A stretch of 17,103 nt of DNA from an uncultured Caulobacterales bacterium (GTDB lineage Bacteria > Pseudomonadota > Alphaproteobacteria > Caulobacterales > Caulobacteraceae), in contig CAIUZX010000597.1 in NCBI GenBank assembly GCA_903903715.1, positions 1 through 17,103 of the forward strand, in the 5' to 3' direction. The notes under the pieces are model-generated. The model saw only the letters and a program-made list of their open reading frames with translations, was not told where the DNA came from and searched no databases. This document shows positions 1 through 9,621 of this stretch, in pieces; position 1 is the stretch's first letter, and every line of letters starts with the position of its first letter. The position numbers and the translations under genes were made by a program.

Positions 1-2523
1 CCGACCCGGGCCTATGCGATCAACGCCAATGATCAGCTGAGCAGCCCCGGCGACTACGAGAAGCTCGTCATCGCCTACCGGAACGGCGCGCCGATCCGCC
101 TCGGCGATGTCGCCAAGGTCGTGGGGTCCGCCGAGAATACCCAGCTGTCCGCACTCGCGGGCGGTCGCAAGGACGGCAAGCCCTTCACTGCGCCGGCGGT
201 GATCCTGAACATCCAGCGCCAGCCCGGCGCCAACGTCATCGCCGTGGTGGACCGGATCAAGAAGCTCCTGCCGCACACCTACTGCGAGCGCGGCGACTGC
301 CTCGCCAAGCCCAGCCTGATCGAGGACGCTCTGCCCGCAGGTCTTGTGATCACGCCCATGACCGACCGGACAGTGACCATCCGCGCGTCCGTCCACGATG
401 TGGAGCTGGAGCTGGCGCTCGCGGTCATGCTGGTCGTGGCCGTCATCTTCGTCTTCCTGCGCAATCCGGCGGCGACATTCATCGCCGGGATCGCCGTGCC
501 CCTGTCCCTCGTGGGTGCGTTCGGCGTGATGTACTTGATGCACTTCAGCCTGAACAATCTCAGCCTGATGGCCCTCACGGTCGCGTCCGGCTTTGTCGTC
601 GACGACGCCATCGTGATGATTGAGAACATCAGTCGCTATGTGGAGGAGGGCGAGGACGGCCGCTCCGCCTCCCTGCGAGGGGCCGGCGAGATCGGCTTCA
701 CCATCATCTCGCTGACCGTCTCGCTGCTGGCAGTGCTGATTCCCCTCCTGTTCATGGCGGACGTCGTCGGCCGTCTGTTCCGGGAGTTCGCGGTGACGCT
801 GGCGGTCACCATCATCATTTCCGCCATCGTGTCCCTGACCCTAGTCCCCTCCCTTTGCGGGCTCTGGCTGAAGACGCCGAAAGCGCCGCGCGCCGGCGGC
901 TTCGAGGATCGGGCGCAGAAGTTGCTCGACGGCGTGATCGCAGCTTACGACTCTGCGCTCGGCTTCGTGCTCGCCCGCCAGAGGGCGACGCTTATCGTGG
1001 CCGTGGCGACGTTTCTGTTCACCGCCGCGCTCTACTTCATCATCCCGAAGGGCCTCTTCCCCGTCCAGGACGTCGGCGAGATCCAGGGCGTGGTCGAAGC
1101 GGACCAGAGCGTCTCCTTCGCCAAGATGACCGACCTGCAGCGTCAGGTCAGCGATCAGTTGCTGAAGGATCCGGCCGTCGCCAACGTGTCCGCTTTCACC
1201 GGCGTCGACGCCCAGAACAACAGCGTCAACAACGGTCGCGTGCTCATCCAGCTCAAGCCGCTGGAGCAGCGGTCGGGCACGGCGAGCGACGTGATCCGCA
1301 GGCTGAACGACGAGGTCAAGGTCATCGGCGCGTCGCTGTACATGCAGCCCGTGCAGGATCTGGCCATCGACAGCCAGGTGGCCAAGACCCAGTACCAGTT
1401 CGTCCTGGAAGGCGCGAACGCCGCACAATTGCAGACCTGGGCGGAGGCGCTAGTGGCCAAGCTCAAGACATCGCCCAAGCTCGCCGATGTCACCTCCGAC
1501 GTGCAGTCGCGGGGTCTCGCCTTGTCGGTCGAGGTGGACCGGGATACGGCCGGGCGTCTCGGCGTCTCCATGTCCGCCATCGACAACGCCCTCTACAACG
1601 CCTTCGGGCAGCGGATCGTCTCGACCATCTTCACCCAGTCCAACCAGTACCGGGTGATCCTGGAAGTGGGTCCCGAGCACAGCTCCGGCCCGGAGGCGCT
1701 GGCCGGACTCTACCTTCCGACCAGCTCCGGCGGGCAGGTGCCCCTGTCCGCCATTGCGAAGATCGTCGAGCAGTCCGCCCCTCTCGCCGTCACCCATGTC
1801 GGCCAGTTCCCCGCCGCGACGATCAGCTTCAACCTTGGCAAGGGCGAGAGCCTCGGCGGCGCTGTGTCGGCGATCAAGGCGATGGAGCGCGAGGTGAAGG
1901 TCGGCGATCAGACGGGTGTGCCCGCCGCGATCAACACCACCTTCCTCGGCGCCGCCGACGCCTTCGAGAAGTCGCTGAACAACGAGCTCTGGTTGATCCT
2001 CGCCGCCATCGTGACCATCTACATCGTGCTCGGCGTACTCTATGAAAGCTTCATCCACCCGATCACGATCCTGTCGACCCTGCCGTCCGCCGCCGTCGGC
2101 GCGCTGGTGGCCCTGATGATCTGCGGGCAGGACCTCGGCGTCGTCGGCGTGATCGGGCTGATCCTGTTGTTCGGCATCGTCAAGAAGAACGCGATCATGA
2201 TGATCGACTTCGCCCTCGACGCGGAACGGAACGAGGGGCTGTCGCCGCTGGACGCGATCCGCAAGGCCGCGCTCCTGCGCTTCCGGCCGATCCTGATGAC
2301 GACGCTTGCGGCCCTCTTCGGCGCAGCGCCCTTGATGATCGGCGGCGGCTATGGGGCGGAGCTGCGCGCGCCGCTGGGCATCGCCATCGTCGGCGGACTG
2401 ATCGCGTCCCAGCTTCTGACCCTGTTCACGACGCCGGTTATTTATCTAGCGTTCGACGGTCTGGCCCGGCGCCTGCCCGCTGACCGTCTGGCGGACGAAG
2501 CCTCCGGGACCCGCGTGACGTGA
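1..2523 (+). CDS. mdtB: RND multidrug efflux permease, MdtB/MuxB-like (5' partial)
   Basis: Inner-membrane proton/drug antiporter subunit of a tripartite efflux pump. The frame is open from base 1, giving 840 residues that begin inside the periplasmic porter domain. Alignment by eye with the next gene suggests about 225 N-terminal residues lie outside the window. Visible parts are TM2-TM6 (fragment residues about 120-290), the TM4 proton-relay pair D201-D202 in GFVVDDAIVMIENI, TM7 before the IPKGLFPVQD motif, the second periplasmic half, and TM8-TM12 with the relay lysine K729 in GIVKKNAIMMIDFA. The ending RFRPILMTTLAALFGAAPL is typical of the family. The TGA stop overlaps the GTG start of the next permease by four bases, so the pair is co-translated. 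In E. coli MdtB and MdtC form one heterotrimeric pump, which I infer here. Oddity: a CX4C-containing insertion at residues about 92-110. The family is certain; the MdtB rather than another HAE1 assignment rests on the tandem arrangement. Confidence 0.93.
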   Translation, partial: PTRAYAINANDQLSSPGDYEKLVIAYRNGAPIRLGDVAKVVGSAENTQLSALAGGRKDGKPFTAPAVILNIQRQPGANVIAVVDRIKKLLPHTYCERGDCLAKPSLIEDALPAGLVITPMTDRTVTIRASVHDVELELALAVMLVVAVIFVFLRNPAATFIAGIAVPLSLVGAFGVMYLMHFSLNNLSLMALTVASGFVVDDAIVMIENISRYVEEGEDGRSASLRGAGEIGFTIISLTVSLLAVLIPLLFMADVVGRLFREFAVTLAVTIIISAIVSLTLVPSLCGLWLKTPKAPRAGGFEDRAQKLLDGVIAAYDSALGFVLARQRATLIVAVATFLFTAALYFIIPKGLFPVQDVGEIQGVVEADQSVSFAKMTDLQRQVSDQLLKDPAVANVSAFTGVDAQNNSVNNGRVLIQLKPLEQRSGTASDVIRRLNDEVKVIGASLYMQPVQDLAIDSQVAKTQYQFVLEGANAAQLQTWAEALVAKLKTSPKLADVTSDVQSRGLALSVEVDRDTAGRLGVSMSAIDNALYNAFGQRIVSTIFTQSNQYRVILEVGPEHSSGPEALAGLYLPTSSGGQVPLSAIAKIVEQSAPLAVTHVGQFPAATISFNLGKGESLGGAVSAIKAMEREVKVGDQTGVPAAINTTFLGAADAFEKSLNNELWLILAAIVTIYIVLGVLYESFIHPITILSTLPSAAVGALVALMICGQDLGVVGVIGLILLFGIVKKNAIMMIDFALDAERNEGLSPLDAIRKAALLRFRPILMTTLAALFGAAPLMIGGGYGAELRAPLGIAIVGGLIASQLLTLFTTPVIYLAFDGLARRLPADRLADEASGTRVT

Positions 2524-5500
2524 ACATCACGGAGCTCTTCATCCGGCGGCCGGTCGCCACCACGCTCCTGACGCTGGGCATCGCCCTGACGGGGGTTGCC
2601 GCCTATTTCCAGCTGCCGGTGTCCTCGCTGCCCGCCGTCGATCTGCCGACCATTCAGGTGCAGGCGAACCTGCCGGGGGCGAGTCCGGCGGTGATGGCCA
2701 CCAGCGTCGCCACGCCGCTGGAGCGCCATCTGGGACAGATCGCCGACGTCTCGGAAATGACGTCGAACTCCTCGACCGGTCAGACCCAGATCATCATGCA
2801 GTTCGGCCTGTCCCGGGACGTGAACGGCGCCGCCCGTGACGTGCAGGCGGCGATCAACGCGGCGCGCCCGGATCTTCCGGCGACGCTGCGCAGCAACCCG
2901 ACCTATCGCAAGTTCAATCCGGCCGATGCGCCGATCCTGATCATGTCGCTCACCTCGCCGACCCTGTCCAAGGGGCAGATGTACGATGCGGCGGCCACGA
3001 TCCTGCAGCAGAAGCTCAGCCAGGTGCGAGGCGTGGGCGATGTCTCCCTCGGCGGCGGCGCCAATCCTGGCGTGCGCGTGGAGCTCAATCCCGGCGCGCT
3101 GTTCAAGTACGGCGTCAGTCCCGAGGACGTCCGCGCCGCGATCGCTTCCGCCAACGCCAATGCGCCAAAGGGCTTCGTCAGCGACGGCGAGCGTCGCTGG
3201 CAGATCTACACCAATGACCAGGCGCGCACGGCGGCGGAATACCGCTCCCTCGTCATCGCCATGCGGGACGGTCAGGCCCTGCGCCTGTCCGACGTCGCCG
3301 AGGTGGTGGACGGCGTGGAAGACGTGCGCAACATGGGCCTTGTCGACGGCAAGCCGGCCATCGTCGTCCGCATCACCCGCCAGCCCGGCGCCAACGTGAT
3401 CGCGACCGTCGACCGGATCAAGGCCGAGCTGCCGCACCTGCGGGCCCAGCTCCCGCCGCAGGTTGATCTCGAGATCGGCGTGGATCGCACGACCAGCACG
3501 CGATCCTCATTACGCGATGTGGAGACGTCGCTCGGCATCTCCATCCTGCTCGTCGTGCTGGTGGTGCTGGTGTTCCTGCGCAACGGACGCGCGGTGATCA
3601 TTCCTGCGGTCGCGGTGGTGGTGTCGCTTCTGGGCGCCCTGTCTGTGATGTATCTGCTGCACTACAGCCTCGACACGCTGAGCCTCATGGCGCTCACCGT
3701 CGCCACCGGGTTCGTGGTCGATGACGCCATCGTGGTGCTCGAAAACATCACCCGTCACGTGGAGGCCGGAACGCCCCGTTTCGAGGCCGCCCTGATCGGC
3801 GCGAAGGAGGTGTCCTTCACGGTCATCTCAATTTCGATCTCCTTGATCGCCGTGTTCGCGCCGATCGTGCTGATGGGCGGGATCATCGGCAAGTTCTTCG
3901 TCGAGTTTGGCGTGACCCTGTCGGCGTCGATCGTCATCTCGCTGATCGTCAGCCTGACCTTCACGCCGATGATGGCGGCGCGGCTCGGCAGCTTCACCCA
4001 GCCGAGCGCAGATGGTCGCCCGGCCGGTGTGTTTGCGCGGATATCGCTGGGCCTCGAGCGTGCGCTCGACGGTCTGACCTGGCTCTATGGCCGGTCCCTC
4101 GCCTGGGCGCTGGATCATCGCCGGGTGATGATGTTGGTGCTGGCGGTGGTGATCGGTCTTAACTTCTATCTTTTCGTTCAAGTGCCCAAAGGCCTGTTCC
4201 CGCAGCAGGATACGGGACAGCTCGTCGGCGGTATGCAGGTCGATCAGGCCAGCAGCTTCGAACTCACCAGCGAGAAGTTCATCCGACTGCAGAAGATTGT
4301 CTCGTCGGACCCGGCGGTCCTGCATGCGGTCGGCTTCACCGGCGGCGGCGGCGGGTTCATGTTTGCGAGCCTCAAGCCGAAGGCCGAGCGCGGCGGGCTG
4401 ACCTCTGACCAGGTCGCCCAGCGTATCCGGCCCAAGCTGATGCGGGTGCCGGGCGCGTCCCTGTTCCTGCAGGTGCAGCAGGAGTTTCGCCTCGGCGGTC
4501 GCCAGTCGGCGGCGCAGTACCAGTACACCCTGCGAAGCGACGACATCGGACTGCTCCGGGACTGGTCGGAAAGGCTGCTCAACCAGCTGAAGCGATCGCC
4601 GATCCTGACGGACGTCAATTCCGACCAGCAGGAACACGGGCTCGAGATGTTCGTGAACCTCGACCGGGACGCCGGCGCGCGCCTTGGCGTCACCGCCCAG
4701 CAGCTCGACAATGTCCTCTATGACCTCTACGGCCAGCGGCAGGTCTCGACCATCTACAACCCGCTTAACCAATACCACGTGGTGATGGAGGCGGAGCCGA
4801 AGTTCACGCGCTTCGCCGACAGTCTGAACGACGTGTGGCTGCCGCCGGTGAGCCAGACGGCGGCGACCGTCCTGTCCCCGGCCCAGAGCGCGCGGCTGAC
4901 GTCGCCGGCGAAACTCGCGCAGCCGACCAATCCGGCGTCTAGCCGCCCCAACGGTCCGGCCTCGACCCTGTTCAGCCGCAATCCCGCGCCGGCGCCCTAT
5001 ATCAGCCTCTCCCGTCCGGCGACGCCGGGTCCCGGGGGCGGCGCGTCCGCCAGCGCGTCACCTGCGTCCGTCACAGCATCCACGTCAGCTTCGGGGGTCT
5101 CGGGCTCGACCACGGCGCTGGCCGGGGCCGGGGCGACGCGCACCACGACTGGCGCCACCGCGGCGCAGACCGGACAGGCCCTGTCTACCTCGGCGCAGCG
5201 CATGATCCCGCTGGCGGCTCTGTCCAGCTGGGGGCCGAACAACACGCCCGTTTCCGTCAGCCACCAGGGCCAGACCGTCGCCGCGACGATTTCCTTCAAC
5301 CTCGTCCCCGGCAAGTCGCTTTCGGATGCGCAGGCTGAGCTCGCGTCGGCGAAGGCGATCATCGGCATGCCGAACTCCGTGCAGGGGTCGTTCCAGGGCA
5401 CCGCGGCGGCGTTCCAGGATTCCAACACCAGCGGACCGATGCTTATCCTCGGCGCGCTGCTCGCCGTCTACATGGTCCTCGGCATCCTCTACGAAAGCTA

Positions 5501-5993
5501 TGTGCATCCGATCACGGTGCTCTCGACCCTGCCGTCCGCGGGCGTCGGCGCGGTTCTAGCGCTGATGATGTTCCATGTGGAGTTCTCGATCATCGCCCTG
5601 ATTGGCGTCATCCTGCTGATCGGCATCGTCAAGAAAAACGCGATCCTGATCATCGACTTCGCCCTGCAGGCGCAGCGCGCAGGGGCGACGCCGATGGAGG
5701 CGATCTACCAGGCCTCGATGCTGCGCTTCCGGCCGATCCTGATGACCACGGTCGCGGCGATCCTCGGCGCGCTGCCGCTGGCGCTGGCCTTCGGGGAGGG
5801 CGGAGAGATGCGCCAGCCGCTTGGCCTGTCGATCATCGGCGGCCTGATCGCCAGCCAGCTGTTGACCCTCCTCACCACGCCCGTCGTTTACATCTATATG
5901 GACCGGCTGAGGCGCGTGAGACTGTTCCGGCGTCGTCCGAGGCCGACGGGCGCGCCGCTTTCGCCCCTGACCGAGCAAGGCTCCACCACATGA
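2520..5993 (+). CDS. mdtC: RND multidrug efflux permease, MdtC/MuxC-like, with large funnel-domain insertion
   Basis: Second RND permease of the operon, paralogous along its whole length to the upstream gene. The start is GTG at 2520, inside the previous stop (GTGA overlap), and gives the canonical N-terminus MNITELFIRRPVATTLLT. The proton-relay residues are present: D401-D402 in GFVVDDAIVVLENI (TM4) and K1039 in GIVKKNAILIIDFA (TM10). The predicted length of 1157 residues exceeds the roughly 1025-1040 usual for MdtC/MuxC. The excess is explained by a low-complexity Ala/Ser/Thr/Pro/Gly segment at residues about 777-893. It sits where the upstream paralogue has only a short turn (TSSGGQ) between LYLP and VPLSA, in the C-terminal part of the docking (funnel) domain. 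Reading frame and conserved motifs resume immediately after it, so this is an in-frame insertion and not a frameshift. The gene overlaps the outer-membrane channel gene by four bases. Confidence 0.95.
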   Translation: MNITELFIRRPVATTLLTLGIALTGVAAYFQLPVSSLPAVDLPTIQVQANLPGASPAVMATSVATPLERHLGQIADVSEMTSNSSTGQTQIIMQFGLSRDVNGAARDVQAAINAARPDLPATLRSNPTYRKFNPADAPILIMSLTSPTLSKGQMYDAAATILQQKLSQVRGVGDVSLGGGANPGVRVELNPGALFKYGVSPEDVRAAIASANANAPKGFVSDGERRWQIYTNDQARTAAEYRSLVIAMRDGQALRLSDVAEVVDGVEDVRNMGLVDGKPAIVVRITRQPGANVIATVDRIKAELPHLRAQLPPQVDLEIGVDRTTSTRSSLRDVETSLGISILLVVLVVLVFLRNGRAVIIPAVAVVVSLLGALSVMYLLHYSLDTLSLMALTVATGFVVDDAIVVLENITRHVEAGTPRFEAALIGAKEVSFTVISISISLIAVFAPIVLMGGIIGKFFVEFGVTLSASIVISLIVSLTFTPMMAARLGSFTQPSADGRPAGVFARISLGLERALDGLTWLYGRSLAWALDHRRVMMLVLAVVIGLNFYLFVQVPKGLFPQQDTGQLVGGMQVDQASSFELTSEKFIRLQKIVSSDPAVLHAVGFTGGGGGFMFASLKPKAERGGLTSDQVAQRIRPKLMRVPGASLFLQVQQEFRLGGRQSAAQYQYTLRSDDIGLLRDWSERLLNQLKRSPILTDVNSDQQEHGLEMFVNLDRDAGARLGVTAQQLDNVLYDLYGQRQVSTIYNPLNQYHVVMEAEPKFTRFADSLNDVWLPPVSQTAATVLSPAQSARLTSPAKLAQPTNPASSRPNGPASTLFSRNPAPAPYISLSRPATPGPGGGASASASPASVTASTSASGVSGSTTALAGAGATRTTTGATAAQTGQALSTSAQRMIPLAALSSWGPNNTPVSVSHQGQTVAATISFNLVPGKSLSDAQAELASAKAIIGMPNSVQGSFQGTAAAFQDSNTSGPMLILGALLAVYMVLGILYESYVHPITVLSTLPSAGVGAVLALMMFHVEFSIIALIGVILLIGIVKKNAILIIDFALQAQRAGATPMEAIYQASMLRFRPILMTTVAAILGALPLALAFGEGGEMRQPLGLSIIGGLIASQLLTLLTTPVVYIYMDRLRRVRLFRRRPRPTGAPLSPLTEQGSTT
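4848..5198 (+). other. Low-complexity insertion segment within mdtC
   Basis: This stretch codes for residues about 777-893 of the second permease. It is dominated by Ala, Ser, Thr, Pro and Gly and contains runs such as GPGGGASASASPAS. Neither the upstream paralogue nor AcrB-type pumps, as I remember them, have anything of this length here. It is flanked by the conserved strands DVWLPP and MIPLAAL. I see no terminal repeats or mobile-element signature at its edges. Confidence 0.8.
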
Positions 5994-7408
5994 CCTCGTC
6001 GAAATTTTCCCTGGGCCGAAATCTCCTCGTCGCCTGCGCGAGCGCGCTGGCGCTGTCCGCCTGCGCCGTGGGTCCGGACTATCGCGCCCCCGTCGTCGCG
6101 ACCGAGACCGCCTTCAAGGAAGCCGCCGACTGGACGCCGATCACGCCGATGGACGCCCTCGACCGCGGCCAGTGGTGGTCGGCCTATCACGATCCGGTGC
6201 TGGACGACCTCGAGCGGCGTATACAGGTGTCCAACCAGACCCTCGCCGCCCAGGCCGCCGCCTACAAGCAGGCGCAGGACGCTCTGGCCGTGTCGCAGAG
6301 CACGCTACTTCCCGCCTTTTCCGGGTCCGCCTCCGGCAAGAGGAGCGGCGGCGACGCGACCGGCGCCGCCGGGGTGACGCAGAGCGCCTACAGCGCCGCG
6401 GCTTCGGCCAGCTGGACCGCGGACGTCTGGGGCAAGGTCCGTCGTCAGGTGGAGCAGGCCCGTGCAAACGCGCAGATGAGCGAGGCCGACCTCGCCAATG
6501 TCCGCCTGTCCCTGCAGGCGACCCTGGCCAGCAACTACTTCCAGCTCCGCGCCGTCGATGCGCAAAAAGCCCTTCTGACGACGACGGTAGAGAACGACCA
6601 GAAGGCCCTCGATCTCACCCAGCACCAGTACGATGCCGGTGTCGCGGCGCGGGGCGACGTCCTGTCCGCGCGCAGCCAACTCGAAACGGCGAAGGCCAGC
6701 CTCGCCGACATCGCCAGCCAGCGCGCCCAGCTTGAGCACGCGATCGCTGTGCTTGTGGGCAAGGCGCCTGCGGACTTTTCCCTCGCCCCTGCGCCCTTGG
6801 CCGACGTGGTTCCCACCGCGCCCCTGTCGCTGGCCTCGACCCTCTTGCAGCGACGTCCCGACATCGCAGCGGCCGAACGCGCCGTGGCGGCGGCGAACGC
6901 CGGCGTCGGCGTCGCCAAGGCCGCCTATTTTCCGTCCATCAGCCTGACCGGATCCGACGGCTCGACGAGCGCCAAGGCGAAGGAGCTCTTCAAGGCCGGA
7001 ACCGCGAGCTGGTCCTATGGCGCGAGCGCGGCGGTCACCCTGTTCGACTTCGGCGCCCGCGAGGCGCAGGTGCGCCAGTCCAAGTCGCTCTACCGGCAAA
7101 AGCTCGCCCAGTACCGCCAGACGGTGCTCTCGGCCTTCGCCAATGTTGAGGATCAGATCGCTATTCTGCGCGCGCTCGAATCCGAAATCGCCTTGCGGGA
7201 TCAGGCGCTCAGCGACGCGCGCGAGGCCGAGGCGATATCGCTGAACCAGTACAAGTCTGGCGTAGTGGGCTATGCCTCCGTGCTGGTTGCGCAGAACGCG
7301 GCGCTGACAGCGGCGCAGAACCGGCTGACCGTGCAGAAGGCGCGACTGACCGCCAGCGTCGGGCTGATCGAGGCCCTCGGCGGCGGCTGGGAGGCGAAAG
7401 CGCCCTGA
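5990..7408 (+). CDS. NodT/OprM-family outer-membrane efflux lipoprotein
   Basis: Outer-membrane channel of the tripartite pump, a TolC-like trimer through which the two RND permeases would expel substrate. The start ATG at 5990 lies in an ATGA overlap with the preceding stop. The N-terminus is a lipoprotein signal: positive SSKFSLGRN, a hydrophobic stretch, then lipobox L22-S23-A24-C25 followed by AVGPDYRAP, the hallmark of this family. Two OEP repeats follow, roughly residues 60-255 and 280-465; the second contains LLQRRPDIAAAERAVAAANAGVGVAKAAYFPSI-type sequence and the closing GLIEALGGGW. At 472 residues the length is normal. The order permease-permease-channel resembles Pseudomonas mux-opmB operons, so this is probably the dedicated partner and not a general-purpose channel. 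Family assignment is firm; substrate is unknown. Confidence 0.95.
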   Translation: MTSSKFSLGRNLLVACASALALSACAVGPDYRAPVVATETAFKEAADWTPITPMDALDRGQWWSAYHDPVLDDLERRIQVSNQTLAAQAAAYKQAQDALAVSQSTLLPAFSGSASGKRSGGDATGAAGVTQSAYSAAASASWTADVWGKVRRQVEQARANAQMSEADLANVRLSLQATLASNYFQLRAVDAQKALLTTTVENDQKALDLTQHQYDAGVAARGDVLSARSQLETAKASLADIASQRAQLEHAIAVLVGKAPADFSLAPAPLADVVPTAPLSLASTLLQRRPDIAAAERAVAAANAGVGVAKAAYFPSISLTGSDGSTSAKAKELFKAGTASWSYGASAAVTLFDFGAREAQVRQSKSLYRQKLAQYRQTVLSAFANVEDQIAILRALESEIALRDQALSDAREAEAISLNQYKSGVVGYASVLVAQNAALTAAQNRLTVQKARLTASVGLIEALGGGWEAKAP

Positions 7409-7457
7409 AGGCTGCGAAAGTTAATCGGGCTGTCGAAAACCACACCCCTGCTGCGGT

Positions 7458-7485
7458 CTTGCGGAGGGCGCACGACTTCCCATAT
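7458..7485 (+). promoter_or_regulatory. Sigma-32-type heat-shock promoter of dnaKJ
   Basis: CTTGCGG at 7458-7464 and TCCCATAT at 7478-7485 are separated by 13 bases. The E. coli sigma-32 consensus is CTTGAAA, 13-15 bases, CCCCATNT, so the -10 matches at all specified positions but one and the -35 keeps CTTG. Transcription would begin near 7492, leaving a leader of about 150 nt before dnaK. Position, strand and the gene it serves all fit heat-shock control. The start site is inferred. Confidence 0.75.
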
Positions 7486-7572
7486 CCGCTCCAACTCGGC
7501 GTGATGCGGATGGTTTCTGATAGGAACATTCGCCGGGCCGTTTCGACCTGAACCTTCTAACCGACCGGGGAA

Positions 7573-7612
7573 GGACGTTCGCGGGCGCTTCATCCACAAG
7601 GCCCGCAAGTCC
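7573..7612 (+). promoter_or_regulatory. Predicted hairpin in the dnaK leader RNA
   Basis: GCGGGC (7581-7586) pairs with GCCCGC (7601-7606). The helix extends inward through CTT (7588-7590) with AAG (7598-7600) around a 7-nt loop. It extends outward through TT (7578-7579) with AA and GGAC (7573-7576) with GTCC (7609-7612). This makes about 15 base pairs broken by three single-base bulges, all on the 5' side. It ends about 29 nt before the dnaK ATG. The fold was made by eye; any regulatory role is inference. Confidence 0.5.
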
Positions 7613-7641
7613 GTCCGCCGAACAGAAAGTGAGAGCCGCCC

Positions 7642-9540
<1,899 letters not shown>

Positions 9541-9550
9541 TTTCGGCGGT

Positions 9551-9590
9551 CCGGCCCGCGCGCCCGTTTTGGCGCCGCGGGTCGGGCTTT
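9551..9590 (+). terminator. Strong hairpin between dnaK and dnaJ (attenuator or RNA-stability element)
   Basis: Left arm 9551-9564 (CCGGCCCGCGCGCC) pairs with right arm 9571-9585 (GGCGCCGCGGGTCGG) around the loop CGTTTT. This gives 14 base pairs including one G-U, with a single bulged C at 9576. It is followed by GGCTTTCG, only three Ts in a row, so it is a poor classical terminator. It may terminate part of the transcripts or protect the 3' end of dnaK mRNA, giving more DnaK than DnaJ. Pairing is read directly from the sequence; function is inferred. Confidence 0.65.
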
Positions 9591-9621
9591 CGATTCAGTC
9601 CTTGCGTAACTGGACCCTCGC

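Noticed and set aside
4848..5198. Frameshift or mobile-element insertion as the cause of the extra mdtC segment
   Set aside because: The frame is continuous, flanking motifs are intact and no terminal repeats or target duplications are visible.
841..6190. Many long antisense and shifted open frames across the RND and channel genes
   Set aside because: Arg/His/Asp-rich or Arg/Pro-rich translations typical of frames opposite GC-rich coding sequence; no family motifs and all lie inside confidently identified genes.
7393..7404. GGCG-AAAG-CGCC hairpin at the end of the channel gene as a terminator
   Set aside because: Only four base pairs, lies before the stop codon and has no T tract.
7503..7550. 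Possible 15-codon leader peptide (MRMVSDRN...) upstream of dnaK
   Set aside because: No ribosome site, no attenuator-like codon bias and no recognised family; chance in a leader of this size.
7492..7641. ROSE- or FourU-type RNA thermometer controlling dnaK
   Set aside because: No U-rich segment pairs directly with the weak GAGAG ribosome site; the visible hairpin lies upstream of it, so it was reported only as a structured leader.
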